Source: JANOSH01 sp031415695 (GTDB lineage Bacteria; Actinomycetota; Acidimicrobiia; Acidimicrobiales; Ilumatobacteraceae). Taken from it: a DNA stretch of 64,000 nt. Of the stretch, positions 49,164 to 58,219 are shown piece by piece. The position numbers and the translations under genes were made by a program. Below the pieces are notes generated by a model. The model worked only from the letters and a program-made list of their open reading frames with translations. It did not search any database and was not told the origin of the DNA. Every line of letters starts with the position of its first letter. Position 1 is the stretch's first letter. Location: assembly GCA_031415695.1 (NCBI GenBank), contig JANOSH010000031.1, forward strand, positions 62,001-126,000, read 5' to 3'.

Positions 49164-50171
49164 ATGCCTACCCCTGCAGCGATGTACCTTCAAGACGCCC
49201 ACCCCATTCGAGATGGCATGTCGTATGTGCAGTACGCCGAGTCGAAAGGATTCGATGCCGTTTGGCAAGCCGACAGTCGCCTCGTGCGCGACTGCATGAT
49301 TCCGATGTCGGCCTTCGCCGCCGTGACCGACCACATCAAGATCGGTTCAGGTGTCGTCGACTGCTGGACGCGCAACCCGGCCCGCCTCGCAGCGATGTTT
49401 TCGACCCTCGACGACCTCGCTCCTGGCCGTGTCATTTTGGGTATCGGGGCCTGGTGGGACCCGCTCGCCGCCAAAGTCGGCATCAGCCGCGATCGGCCGC
49501 TCAAGGCCATGCGCGAGATTGTCACAGCCGTTCGTGCTCTGCTGCACAACGAAACGGTCACCTATAACGGCGAGTTCGTGAAGCTCGACGGTGTCGAACT
49601 CGATTACGTCTATCAGGAGCGCCGCCCGAAAGACGTGCCGATCTACATCGGTGCGACCGGCATGCAGATGATGGAACTCACCGGCCAGATCGCCGATGGC
49701 GTCGTCCTCAACTACCTCGTGTCGCCCGAGTACAACGACAGAGCCCTCGAAGCCTTGCAAGCGGGTCTCGACAAGTCGGGCCGTAAGCTGAGCGACATCG
49801 ATCGGCCGCAACTCGTCGTGTGCTCCGTGCACGAAGACCGCAAGATTGCGCTCGACATGGCCCGCATGATGGTCACGCAATATCTCGGCCAGCAGCCCCA
49901 CATCATGAAGGCATCGGGCGTCCCGCAGTCGCTGCTCGACAAGGTCGGCGAAATCCTCACGTGGCCAGCCACGCATGAGCAGGTCGAGGCGGCCTCCAAG
50001 CTTGTGCCCGACGAGATCGTTCAGATGCTGACGGCGTCGGGCACACCGGCCGAGGCACGCGCCCGTGTGTCGCACTACATCCGGCACGGTGCGACCTGCC
50101 CCATCCTGTATCCGCTCGGTGACGTTACGGCCATGATCGACGCATTCGCCGGCTGGGAAGCAGACGCCTAA
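49164..50171 (+). CDS. LLM-class flavin/F420-dependent reductase
   Basis: A 335-residue LLM enzyme. It has GFDAVWQADSRLVRDCMI and the core LDDLAPGRVILGIGAWWDPLA, close to F420-dependent methylene-tetrahydromethanopterin reductase-like proteins. It follows the molybdenum hydroxylase by 23 bases and is probably in its operon, perhaps acting on a purine breakdown product. Confidence 0.88.
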   Translation: MPTPAAMYLQDAHPIRDGMSYVQYAESKGFDAVWQADSRLVRDCMIPMSAFAAVTDHIKIGSGVVDCWTRNPARLAAMFSTLDDLAPGRVILGIGAWWDPLAAKVGISRDRPLKAMREIVTAVRALLHNETVTYNGEFVKLDGVELDYVYQERRPKDVPIYIGATGMQMMELTGQIADGVVLNYLVSPEYNDRALEALQAGLDKSGRKLSDIDRPQLVVCSVHEDRKIALDMARMMVTQYLGQQPHIMKASGVPQSLLDKVGEILTWPATHEQVEAASKLVPDEIVQMLTASGTPAEARARVSHYIRHGATCPILYPLGDVTAMIDAFAGWEADA

Positions 50172-50303
50172 ATGCCGGTCGCGTGGTTGGGATCTACTCG
50201 AAAAGCAGCCCTCTCCGGCCTCAAAGGCGCATTTCTTATCGGTCTGGGTCGCTGATTGCCCTTTGGGGCGGGAGAGGACCGTTTTCCACGTCCCGGCCTT
50301 TAG

Positions 50304-50321
50304 GGTATTCGATCGGATACC
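50304..50321. promoter_or_regulatory. Inverted repeat before the XRE antitoxin gene
   Basis: GGTAT and ATACC with an 8-base spacer lie 9 bases before the start of the XRE-type gene. This fits an autorepression site of an antitoxin, although the arms are short. Confidence 0.4.
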
Positions 50322-50330
50322 ATATGCGAC

Positions 50331-50636
50331 ATGAATGCGTCGACGGTACTGCGATCGGTTCGGGAGCGAGCGGGAATGTCGTTGCGGGAGCTGGCGAAGC
50401 GGGCGGGAACGTCGCATTCGACGCTCGCGGCGTACGAAGCCGGTCGAAAGGTGCCGACAGTCGACACGTTCGATCGGATCGTGCGGGCGACCGGCCATGA
50501 CGCAACTGTTGATACCCGGCTCGTCACGTTCTCGGGGCCCGAGCGCGAGGCCGAACTGCTCGCGGTGCTCGAGCTGGCGGCGATGTTCCCGGCCCTGCAC
50601 GCTCGCACGCTCGACTGTCCGGTGTTCGGCCGATGA
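50331..50636 (+). CDS. XRE-family HTH protein, probable antitoxin
   Basis: A 101-residue protein with a Cro/CI-type HTH: GMSLRELAKRAGTSHSTLAAY and EAGRKVPTVDTFDRIV. It ends LDCPVFGR. In relatives, the next gene is a nucleotidyltransferase-type toxin starting MTQLSLA..., with an ATGA overlap. That overlap is kept here but the partner is broken. Confidence 0.8.
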   Translation: MNASTVLRSVRERAGMSLRELAKRAGTSHSTLAAYEAGRKVPTVDTFDRIVRATGHDATVDTRLVTFSGPEREAELLAVLELAAMFPALHARTLDCPVFGR

Positions 50637-50710
50637 CGCAGCTTTCGCTCGCCACCAAGATCGTCCGCTTGCACCGAGCGCTCGACCATGATCGAGCCGG
50701 CTTCACCTGC
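50633..50710 (+). pseudogene. Truncated start of a nucleotidyltransferase-type toxin gene
   Basis: The frame starts MTQLSLATKIVRLHRALD, as do nucleotidyltransferase-type partners of XRE antitoxins, but family resemblance stops after about 25 codons. The frame runs on without the GG...S nucleotidyltransferase motif, into the convergent gene. It looks like a 3'-truncated remnant. Confidence 0.45.
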
Positions 50711-50801
50711 GCGTACGGTCGTTTGTGTGCGCCCGGTAGCTCCGGGAGCAGGTGGGCGCACAAGTATCGCGGCGGGGGCATGATGCCGATGATCACCTCG
50801 A

Positions 50802-51539
50802 TCAGTGATCGTTGGGGTGGTTCACCACGTCGTCGGGCGCACTCGCGGTTGGGCTGGTGCCGCCGGCTTGTTCGAGCCGCACGATCCACGTTCCGGCTGC
50901 GAGTGGCGGTGACGACGAGGACGCCAGCGGCGCGGGCACCTGTTGTGATGGCTGGTCGCTCTTTCGCTCCAACCCTGTTGCCGACAGCATCTGGCCGATC
51001 ACCGGCAGCGCTACAACGTTGGCTGCGTGGAGAAGCCCCATGATGAGCAGGATCCCGCCTAGGCGCCCGACCTCGCTCTTCCACTGATCGGCCCGCACAT
51101 CCCAGATGTCCTCGAAGTTGATCGTGAACAAAATGAACGCTGTGAATATCAGGTAGTAGGCAACATCGGTAAGCACGAGGTAGCTCTTCCCGGTGCGTGG
51201 ATTGGCGCGGAACACGTCGGCCGCGTACGACCGCCCGAACCGTTTGATGAACGGTCCTAGAACGACCGCGATCGTGACCAGAACAATGTTGGTAAGCAAT
51301 TCAATGAGCCACCAGGACATGGTGAACCTCCCGTTGTCGAGTTCTCCGAAAGAAAATGCGAGCGCACCGAGCACTGCGATGTACCCGGCAACGCCACCGG
51401 ATGCACGCCGCCGCCACCGCCGCCGAGCCCACGCGTCGTCGACCGATCGGCTGACCCGTGCAAACAGGTCCGGGTTCGGCGCGGTCGCTATGCGGGCGGC
51501 ACCGAACGCTGCTACCAACCGGTCTTCGAGGTCGGTCAT
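50802..51539 (-). CDS. Membrane protein coupled to the ECF sigma factor (anti-sigma-like)
   Basis: A 245-residue protein. The first 40 residues are soluble (DLEDRLVAAFGAARIATAP), then four membrane segments follow. The C-terminal 50 residues are proline-, serine- and alanine-rich. Its start overlaps the sigma gene stop (ATGA). Position and layout suggest an anti-sigma factor, but no zinc-binding HxxxCxxC motif is seen. Confidence 0.65.
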   Translation of the reverse strand: MTDLEDRLVAAFGAARIATAPNPDLFARVSRSVDDAWARRRWRRRASGGVAGYIAVLGALAFSFGELDNGRFTMSWWLIELLTNIVLVTIAVVLGPFIKRFGRSYAADVFRANPRTGKSYLVLTDVAYYLIFTAFILFTINFEDIWDVRADQWKSEVGRLGGILLIMGLLHAANVVALPVIGQMLSATGLERKSDQPSQQVPAPLASSSSPPLAAGTWIVRLEQAGGTSPTASAPDDVVNHPNDH

Positions 51540-52075
51540 CGTGTTTCCGCCAGCGAGTGCTCGAGTGCGGCCATAGCGCGCTGCAAATGGGTCTTAACCG
51601 AGTTTGGTGACAGGCCGAGCATGGTTGCGATCGACTCGATACCCATCTCCTCGAAGTGCCGCAGCGTGATGCAGTCACGTTGGCGTCGTGGCAGGTCGCG
51701 AACGGCCTGCAGCACCGCTTGGTGCGCCTCGCTGCGTACGAGATCGTCGTCGTAGCTTCCCGGGTCGACACCGATCTCGCGGCCGGCCGTCTGATAATGA
51801 CGAAGCGATAGCAGGCCACGGCGATTGTGGTCTCGCGCCAGGTTCAGCACGATGGACCGCAAGTAGGCCGGAGCCTTGCGCTCGTCCTCGATTCGCCCCG
51901 CCGACCGCGACAACCGAATGAACGCCTCCTGCACAAGGTCTTCGGCGGCATCGCGGTCATCGACGAATAGTCGGGCCAGCCGCACAAGCGATCGTCCTTC
52001 CTGGTGGAACATCCGCACGACAAGAAGGCGAGCCTCGTCGGTCGCCGGAGCAACCTCGGTGACCAGCGCGCTCAT
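51536..52075 (-). CDS. ECF RNA polymerase sigma factor
   Basis: A 179-residue sigma-70 of the ECF type. Region 2 is LARLFVDDRDAAEDLVQEAFIRL, region 4 is LPRRQRDCITLRHFEEMGIESI and the HTH LGLSPNSVKTHLQ. In-frame starts exist at 52111 and 52150, but the latter lies inside a 30-bp palindrome, so the shorter form is preferred. It is coupled to a membrane protein and divergent from sodC. Confidence 0.85.
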   Translation of the reverse strand: MSALVTEVAPATDEARLLVVRMFHQEGRSLVRLARLFVDDRDAAEDLVQEAFIRLSRSAGRIEDERKAPAYLRSIVLNLARDHNRRGLLSLRHYQTAGREIGVDPGSYDDDLVRSEAHQAVLQAVRDLPRRQRDCITLRHFEEMGIESIATMLGLSPNSVKTHLQRAMAALEHSLAETR

Positions 52076-52134
52076 AACGGCTGCCAAATTGGGCGAAACA
52101 AGCGCGGCCATCAAATGAACAGACGTCTGAAACG

Positions 52135-52164
52135 CGTTCGCGGGTGACATGTCACCCGCGAACG
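52135..52164. promoter_or_regulatory. Perfect 30-bp palindrome between the sigma factor and sodC
   Basis: The left half is CGTTCGCGGGTGACA and the right half is its exact reverse complement, with no spacer. It sits between divergent genes (60 and 58 bases from the two starts). It may be an operator or, as RNA, a strong hairpin. The same sequence was not noticed elsewhere. Confidence 0.7.
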
Positions 52165-52221
52165 TATGGCCAACCGTCGGTAGGTGGCAGATTCATCACG
52201 ATCCACAGCAATGGAGGAGCT

Positions 52222-52827
52222 ATGAAAAAGATAGGTGCAGCAATCATCGCCACCGCAGTCATCGGCGTCGCAGTCATCACATTGGGCATCGCCCGTGTCG
52301 TAGCAGGAACCGACCCTCGGGGCACGGCCGCCGTTCGCGACGCAGCCGGTACCCGGCTTGGAAACGTAACCTTCACGTCACGGCGTGGACTCACCGAAGT
52401 ACGCATACAACTCACGCTCGATGTATCCAAAGTGGCGGCCGATGCCCACCACGGTATCCACATTCACGCCAACGGCGATCCGGCCAACGGGGTCGGCTGT
52501 GTGGCCGACTCCGCCAAGGAGGCAGCAACGTGGTTCGTTTCGGCCGACGGACACTGGAAGGCCGACGGTCAGGATCACTCAGGCCACATCGGTGACCTCG
52601 GCAGTGTGTACGTCACGTCCGACGGGCGCGTCGATGCTCGGTTCCTCACCAGCCGGGTCGATCGGAGCGCGCTCGTCGGAAAGGCAGTCGTCGTGCATGC
52701 CGGGCCCGACAACTTCGGCAACGTCCCAGTCGGTACCGCGGTGAACCAGTACACCGCCAACGGCCCGACGCCACGACGCTCACGAAGAACACGGGCAACG
52801 CTGGAGCCCGTATCGGCTGCGGTGTGA
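52222..52827 (+). CDS. sodC: Cu/Zn superoxide dismutase, C-terminus frameshifted
   Basis: It has an N-terminal membrane anchor or signal (KKIGAAIIATAVIGVAVIT), then the SOD fold: HIHANGDPANGVGC (Cu ligands, first Cys), FVSADGHW (bridging His), DHSGHIGDL (Zn ligands), VVHAGPDNFGN. After NQYTANGP the frame turns to Arg-rich sequence. The family ending DATTLTKNTGNAGARIGCGV, with the second disulfide Cys, is in the next frame and stops at 52836-52838. That corrected stop overlaps the next GTG start. One C is probably missing in a CCC run, either a real mutation or a sequence error. Confidence 0.82.
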   Translation: MKKIGAAIIATAVIGVAVITLGIARVVAGTDPRGTAAVRDAAGTRLGNVTFTSRRGLTEVRIQLTLDVSKVAADAHHGIHIHANGDPANGVGCVADSAKEAATWFVSADGHWKADGQDHSGHIGDLGSVYVTSDGRVDARFLTSRVDRSALVGKAVVVHAGPDNFGNVPVGTAVNQYTANGPTPRRSRRTRATLEPVSAAV

Positions 52828-52834
52828 TCGGGTC

Positions 52835-53323
52835 GTGAGACGCACCCTTGCCGACCTCGGCGGTGGCATTCTGGCCGGTTTCGGCTGGGGTGTCAGCGCC
52901 CGGCTGTGGATGCGGTTCATCAGCGATGAACCCGAGTTCACCTGGAGCGGCACAATCTTTATCCTCGGAGCGGCGACCATCGCTGGACTCGGAATGGGTA
53001 TCGCCCGCCGGTGGCCACGGACCCTCACCCAGGTTACCGGCACCGTAATGCTCCTGCCGCTCGGCATGGGCGCCGGAATAATGATGCTGCCCACGATCTT
53101 GGCCGGTGCAACCGGGTGGACCCGGCGGACTCAGCGCGCCACGGGCATCCTATGCGCCGTCATCGGCCTAGTCCCTGCAACATTCGTCATCATGGGGCTC
53201 TTTGGTGAACTCGGCGTAGGGCGAGCCGTTGCCGGCACGCTCGGATATGGGGCGCTCTGCGCGTTGATGATCTCGATCGCCAGCGTCAGCCTTCAACCAT
53301 CCGCACTGCCTAGTCGCAACTAG
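52835..53323 (+). CDS. Membrane protein, unknown function
   Basis: A 162-residue protein starting at GTG 52835 (MRRTLADLGGGILAGFGWG), with four or five membrane segments. The GTGA overlap with the corrected sodC stop indicates an operon with sodC. No family was recognised. Confidence 0.65.
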   Translation: MRRTLADLGGGILAGFGWGVSARLWMRFISDEPEFTWSGTIFILGAATIAGLGMGIARRWPRTLTQVTGTVMLLPLGMGAGIMMLPTILAGATGWTRRTQRATGILCAVIGLVPATFVIMGLFGELGVGRAVAGTLGYGALCALMISIASVSLQPSALPSRN

Positions 53324-53477
53324 TGGCACCATCGTGCGAGCAGGAGTGACGGCGAGCGATCGCCTGTGAAACGATGTCATGCCAGGACGCGGTACTGTGA
53401 CCGAGTTGGCCGCGCGCTGGGCACGGCCGCCCGCTGCGTCGCGATTGCGTCGCATGCGTCTCGACTGTGAGGGCACC

Positions 53478-53903
53478 ATGGCACTACTTGCATATCGGTT
53501 CTTCAGTAACAACAACTGCCGAGAGGCCATGACGAACTATCAACGGGTTCTCGGTGGGGAACTCGAGTTGATGACAGCTGCCGACATGCCGGCGGACAGC
53601 GGTGCGCCTCAGGACATCGATCCGGAGTTCGTGATGCATGCCGCATTGACGTTCGCTGACGGCGGCATGTTGATGGCATCGGACGACCCGACGGGTGATG
53701 GCGGGCCGGTCACCGGTGTGGCACTTCACTTCACCGCGGCCACGGTGGCTGACGCAGCACGGATTTTTGCTGACCTGGCCGAGGGAGGCGACGTCACTAT
53801 GCCGTTGGACGAGGTGTTCTGGGCGTTGCGTTTTGGGACCTGTACCGATCGCTTCGGCACGCCATGGATGATCAGCGTCGATCACCCAGGTAACGCCACG
53901 TAG
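53478..53903 (+). CDS. PhnB-like VOC protein
   Basis: A 141-residue VOC protein of the PhnB/3-demethylubiquinone-like group: RFFSNNNCREAMTNYQRVLGG, MHAALTFADGGMLMASDD and FGTCTDRFGTPWMISVDH. The start is ATG 53478 rather than the longer frame. The substrate is unknown. Confidence 0.85.
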   Translation: MALLAYRFFSNNNCREAMTNYQRVLGGELELMTAADMPADSGAPQDIDPEFVMHAALTFADGGMLMASDDPTGDGGPVTGVALHFTAATVADAARIFADLAEGGDVTMPLDEVFWALRFGTCTDRFGTPWMISVDHPGNAT

Positions 53904-53924
53904 CTGCTCCCGTGGCCGTTGTCT

Positions 53925-54632
53925 TCACATGATCAACTCGAACGCAGCGGCGAGCGGGACACCCAACCGGTGACCGGCTGCCTCGGCTGCGCCGCGCAGG
54001 AATGCGTCGGGTGAAGCCATGTCGCCACCGAGGTTGGCAAGGTACACAGCGTGGCTGGCAAGCGAGCGGACACCGGCGTCGAACGACTCGGTTACGTCAA
54101 CGGCGTGCGTGGCTTGTGGGCTTCCCGAGAACGCTGTGAACTGAATATGGGGCCATGGCGCTCCGGCATCTGGGAAGAGCCATGGGTTCCCCGAGTCGCG
54201 GGTTGCATCGAGCAATGCCCGCCCAACGGCGCGGTGGTCGGCGTGGTTCCAGCTCGGGCCGCCCCACGAGTCTCGAAAGTTGATCGATAGAACCACGTCG
54301 GGCCTGTGTCGGCGCAGGACTTGGCACAAGCGGTCACGCAACTCCAAACCTTCGGTTACCAAGCCGTCGGGCAGACCTAGGAACTCGACCGTATCGACCC
54401 CAACCTCTCGACACGCCGCGATCTGTTCCGCGCGACGAAGCGGGCCTACCTCGGCGGGTGACATGCCAGTGACGCCCGCCTCGCCATCGGTCACCAAGAC
54501 ATAGGCGATGCGCTTACCCTGCGCGGTCCAGCGCGCCACAGCGGCGGCCGCCCCGTACTCCATATCATCGGGATGAGCGATGACCGCAAGGGCGGTTTTC
54601 CAATCTTCAGGCACTGTAAGTAGAGCGTTCAT
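53925..54632 (-). CDS. PIG-L/LmbE-family deacetylase 2
   Basis: A 235-residue zinc deacetylase-like protein with AVIAHPDDMEYGAAAAVARW and the second site SWNHADHRAVGRALLD. It resembles mycothiol-pathway deacetylases in layout, but this cannot be claimed without comparison. It is a single gene between convergent or co-directional neighbours. Confidence 0.87.
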   Translation of the reverse strand: MNALLTVPEDWKTALAVIAHPDDMEYGAAAAVARWTAQGKRIAYVLVTDGEAGVTGMSPAEVGPLRRAEQIAACREVGVDTVEFLGLPDGLVTEGLELRDRLCQVLRRHRPDVVLSINFRDSWGGPSWNHADHRAVGRALLDATRDSGNPWLFPDAGAPWPHIQFTAFSGSPQATHAVDVTESFDAGVRSLASHAVYLANLGGDMASPDAFLRGAAEAAGHRLGVPLAAAFELIM

Positions 54633-54724
54633 TCTCGCCAGCTTACGCCCGAGTGCTGGGATGCTCCCGGGAAAGTCATGCAGCGAGCGTCGCGCTCAAC
54701 GCCTGACTGTTGCCGTCGCCCAAC

Positions 54725-55612
54725 TCAACCAAGGTCGTCGACGAAACCGGCCGCGTCGGTGTTGGCCTTGGCTATCTCGCCGATGACTTTCACCTTGTGG
54801 TGCTCGCCCCGAAGTAGCGAAAGGGCATCTTGCTGATCACCCACATAGCCCAGCGCAAAGGCACCCTGCTGGTAGCCCATCAGCCGGAGCAGGTCGTCAT
54901 CAAGGGTTCGAGCGATGTCTGGTGGACAGGCGAGATACTGGTTCTCCTCCTGGCGCACCCAGCCCACGGCGTAGGTGATGTTGACCCCGCGCCGTGCACG
55001 ACTGGAGCGGTTCGCTCCGCCGCCATGCAGCACTTTCCCGTCATAGAACAGCACGCTGCCGCGACGCATCTCGGCTTGAAACTCGGCCAGGTCGGCGGCA
55101 TCTGCGTCGCTAACGGCCGAACTTCCCGGCACCACGTGGGTGGCTCCGTTGGCGGCGGTGAAATCGGTGAGTGCCCACATCGTGTTGCACTGCACGTGAT
55201 AGTCGGTCGGGAAGGGGAAAAAGTCGAACGCCATCTGGTCCCGATGCAGTTTCTGAGCGGTCTCGCCCGGCTCGATCGAGATGAGCTGTGTCAGATGCAA
55301 CTGGATTGCTGTGGCGTGTGCGAGGAACATGCGGGCAACCCCGAGCACGGTGGGATGCATCACCAGACTCCGGGATGCGGGGCACCTGGCGATGAGAGAG
55401 CCGGTGCGACGGGTGTGCAAGCCGTCGTACACATCACGCCCGTGGGCCGACGCCTCGACGTAGGGAAGAACCTCGCGCGCTAACTGGTCCAGGACGTTCT
55501 GGCCGCGGACGTCGTGGCCGATGACGTTATCGATGATGGCGTAGCCGTGGTCGCGAAGGTGTGTGGCCACGACGGCAACATCAGCATCCGAGGGGAAATG
55601 CCATAGTGCCAT
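54725..55612 (-). CDS. Phytanoyl-CoA dioxygenase (PhyH) family protein
   Basis: A 295-residue Fe(II)/2-oxoglutarate oxygenase. The HxD pair is in KLHRDQMAFDFFPF, the second His in VLHGGGANRSSRARR, with the Arg for 2-oxoglutarate close by. It has no signal peptide. The gene starts 15 bases downstream of the hydrolase stop on the same strand. Confidence 0.85.
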   Translation of the reverse strand: MALWHFPSDADVAVVATHLRDHGYAIIDNVIGHDVRGQNVLDQLAREVLPYVEASAHGRDVYDGLHTRRTGSLIARCPASRSLVMHPTVLGVARMFLAHATAIQLHLTQLISIEPGETAQKLHRDQMAFDFFPFPTDYHVQCNTMWALTDFTAANGATHVVPGSSAVSDADAADLAEFQAEMRRGSVLFYDGKVLHGGGANRSSRARRGVNITYAVGWVRQEENQYLACPPDIARTLDDDLLRLMGYQQGAFALGYVGDQQDALSLLRGEHHKVKVIGEIAKANTDAAGFVDDLG

Positions 55613-55627
55613 GCGCCGAAACCTACC

Positions 55628-56431
55628 TCACTGGAAGACGGCACTTAGGGTGTTCATGAGTACCCGTTTCACTGCGCGGGGATTTTCGGTCATCATCAAA
55701 TGTCCGGTGTCGGGCAATTCCACAACCCGTGCTCCCGATAGTGCCTCAGCTAGCGCCCGGCCACTCTTGGGTGGGGTCATCTTGTCGCCAAGTCCCAGGA
55801 CCACGGTTGCGGGGCAGACGACCGAACCGGCGGCTGCGGATGCATTGGTGTACGACATGCAGGCGCGAAAGTCGGTGGCCAAAACCCCCGGCCGACTGTT
55901 TTCAACCAGGGCGCGTGCGCCGCCCAGCATCCACAGCCCCGGTGTTGGATGACCGCCGACGTGGGATGTTCGGTCGTGCCCCCACGCTGCCATCAGGGCT
56001 GCTGCCGCTTCGAGATCGTGGTCGGCAGCCGCGAGCAGGTCGGGGTGAACAGGCATGCCGGTCGCCGTGCCGCACAGGGTTATCGACGATGTCAGAGAAC
56101 CGTGACGACTAGCGAGTTCGAGCGTTATGAACGTGCCCATCGAATGTCCGACGACGTTCACTGACCCGAACCCAGCCTCGTCGATAAAGCGTGCAACCCA
56201 GTCGGCCATCTCGTCGATCGACGTGAGCGGCTCGCCCTCGCTTCTTCCGTGTGCCGGCAAGTCGACTGCGACGGCACGGTACCCGTGGTACGCGAGGTAG
56301 CGGGTCTGCAGCTGCCAGACAGTGGAGTCCATACCGGCACCATGAATGAGCAGCACAATCGGCTGGTCGCCCTGCAACACGATGCCGCCGGTCGAGGCAT
56401 GGGCGGCGTGTCCATCGACGCTGATGATCAT
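55628..56431 (-). CDS. Alpha/beta hydrolase
   Basis: A 267-residue hydrolase with the oxyanion-hole region LLIHGAGMDSTVW, nucleophile elbow VVGHSMGTFITLE (Ser), acid in VVLGLGDKMTPP, and the catalytic His in ELPDTGHLMM. The substrate is unknown. The start overlaps the MetY stop (ATGA). Confidence 0.9.
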   Translation of the reverse strand: MIISVDGHAAHASTGGIVLQGDQPIVLLIHGAGMDSTVWQLQTRYLAYHGYRAVAVDLPAHGRSEGEPLTSIDEMADWVARFIDEAGFGSVNVVGHSMGTFITLELASRHGSLTSSITLCGTATGMPVHPDLLAAADHDLEAAAALMAAWGHDRTSHVGGHPTPGLWMLGGARALVENSRPGVLATDFRACMSYTNASAAAGSVVCPATVVLGLGDKMTPPKSGRALAEALSGARVVELPDTGHLMMTENPRAVKRVLMNTLSAVFQ

Positions 56432-57720
56432 CGCTGACTCGCCTTCAATGCACGCTCAAGGTCCTCGATAATGTCGTCGGGATCTTCAAGACCGACCGAC
56501 AATCTCACCAGGTCTTCAGAGATACCCGACGCCGCGAGTTGGTCGGCGGTGAGCTGGCCGTGGGTTGTGGAACCGGGATGAATGACGAGTGTTTTCGCGT
56601 CGCCGACGTTGGCAAGGTGGGTGGCAAGTTGCACCGCCTCGATGAACTTTCGCCCGCCTGCCCGACCACCTCGCACCCCGAAGCTCAGGATCGACCCTGC
56701 GCCCTTGGGATACAACCGTTGTGCCAGTTCGTAGTCGGGATGCGACGGCACCCTCGGGTGCTTCACCCAACTGACCGCGTCGTTTGTTTGCAGCATGTCG
56801 AGCACCCGGTCGGTATTGCTTACGTGGCGGGCCATGCGCAAGGGCAGCGTCTCTATTCCTTGCAGAAGCGCAAAAGCGTTGTGTGGGCTCATGCACGCAC
56901 CGAAGTCGCGCAGTCCTTCAGCGCGTGCGCGCATGCCCAACGCCGACGGGCCGAATTCCTCGGCGAACACCACCCCGTGGTATCCGGCGTACGGCTCGGT
57001 GAGCGTTGGAAACTTGCCACTTGCGATCCAGTCGAATCTTCCGCCGTCGACAATCACGCCGCCAAGCGCAGTGCCGTGTCCGCCGAGGAATTTTGTGACC
57101 GAGTGCATCACGATGTCGGCGCCATGTTCAATGGGACGAAACAGGTACGGGGTCGAGAACGTGGAGTCGATCATCAGCGGCAGGGCGTGGGCGTGGGCCA
57201 CGTCGGCCACCGCGGCCACGTCCATAACCTCGAGGCCGGGGTTGCCGAGTGTCTCGCCGAAGCACAGTTTCGTGTTGGGCTGGATTGCCGCGGCAAATGC
57301 CGATGGGTCACGGGGATCAACGAAGGTGGTCGTGATGCCGAACCTCGGCAACGTCCGGTTCATCATGTTGTACGAACCGCCGTACAGGTTCTTCGATGCC
57401 ACGATGTGATCTCCGGCGCTCAACAGAGTGGCAACCGCGAGGTGCAACGCAGCCGTGCCGCTCGCCGCGCACACCGCGCCGACCCCACCGTCGAGCGCCG
57501 CTATCCGCTCTTCCAACACGGCCACCGTCGGGTTCGAGATCCGGCTATAGATGTGGCCGGGCGTTTCGAGATTGAACAGAGCTGCGGCTTCGTCAGTGTC
57601 GGGGAAGGCGTACGACGTTGTGAAGTAGATCGGGACGGCACGTGCACCCGTCACGGGATCGGGGCGCTGCCCGGCGTGAAGGCTCAACGTGTCGAACCGC
57701 AAGAAATCCGGAGTCGCCAT
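56428..57720 (-). CDS. metY: O-acetylhomoserine sulfhydrylase (MetY) family PLP enzyme
   Basis: A 430-residue Cys/Met-metabolism PLP enzyme. It starts FDTLSLHAGQRPDPVTGAR and has YSRISNPTVAVLEERIAALDGG, the PLP Lys in SVTKFLGGHGTALGG, and VRLSVGLEDPDDIIEDLERAL at the end. It makes homocysteine from O-acetylhomoserine and sulfide. It could be an aminocarboxypropyltransferase with another nucleophile, given the hydrolase coupled to it. Confidence 0.92.
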   Translation of the reverse strand: MATPDFLRFDTLSLHAGQRPDPVTGARAVPIYFTTSYAFPDTDEAAALFNLETPGHIYSRISNPTVAVLEERIAALDGGVGAVCAASGTAALHLAVATLLSAGDHIVASKNLYGGSYNMMNRTLPRFGITTTFVDPRDPSAFAAAIQPNTKLCFGETLGNPGLEVMDVAAVADVAHAHALPLMIDSTFSTPYLFRPIEHGADIVMHSVTKFLGGHGTALGGVIVDGGRFDWIASGKFPTLTEPYAGYHGVVFAEEFGPSALGMRARAEGLRDFGACMSPHNAFALLQGIETLPLRMARHVSNTDRVLDMLQTNDAVSWVKHPRVPSHPDYELAQRLYPKGAGSILSFGVRGGRAGGRKFIEAVQLATHLANVGDAKTLVIHPGSTTHGQLTADQLAASGISEDLVRLSVGLEDPDDIIEDLERALKASQR

Positions 57721-57794
57721 GAAGCGACCGTAGCAAGCTGCGGATGTAGAGCGAAGCGAATAGACGCATGCAGGCCGAGGCCGTGGTAGCGAAG

Positions 57795-58133
57795 TTACGG
57801 ACAGGCCGACCGCTTGTCACCCGCAACGAACGGTGTTTGCACCACGAAATGCAGGTAGTCATCGGAGCTACACGTAAACGTGTGGGCCTCGCCGGGTTCG
57901 ACGACTAGTAGGTCTCCCGCCCCGAGCTCTACGATCTCGCCGCCGACGATAGCCGTGCTCGTGCCTTTGGCTATCAGGTACAACTCAAACATTTCGCCGT
58001 GGGAGTGTGGGTCGTCGACCCCTTGATCGGAGAACCCGACTGCAACAGGAACGCCGCTATTCCACGGCCCGACGAACCATCCCTTGCCGATGCTGTTGAT
58101 CGATGACTTGATCACCCGCCAGATCTTAACCAC
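57795..58133 (-). CDS. Cupin-domain protein
   Basis: A 112-residue single cupin with PHSHGEMFELYLIAKG (His and Glu metal ligands) and LLVVEPGEAHTF (second His). It is a small metal-binding beta barrel of unknown reaction. Lone gene. Confidence 0.82.
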   Translation of the reverse strand: MVKIWRVIKSSINSIGKGWFVGPWNSGVPVAVGFSDQGVDDPHSHGEMFELYLIAKGTSTAIVGGEIVELGAGDLLVVEPGEAHTFTCSSDDYLHFVVQTPFVAGDKRSACP

Positions 58134-58219
58134 TCGTTGCTGACCGTCGCTGCAGATATCTACGGCAAAGACGTCGACAATGTGCGTATCACACAGTGAT
58201 TGGGTGACTCTTGTAGGTC

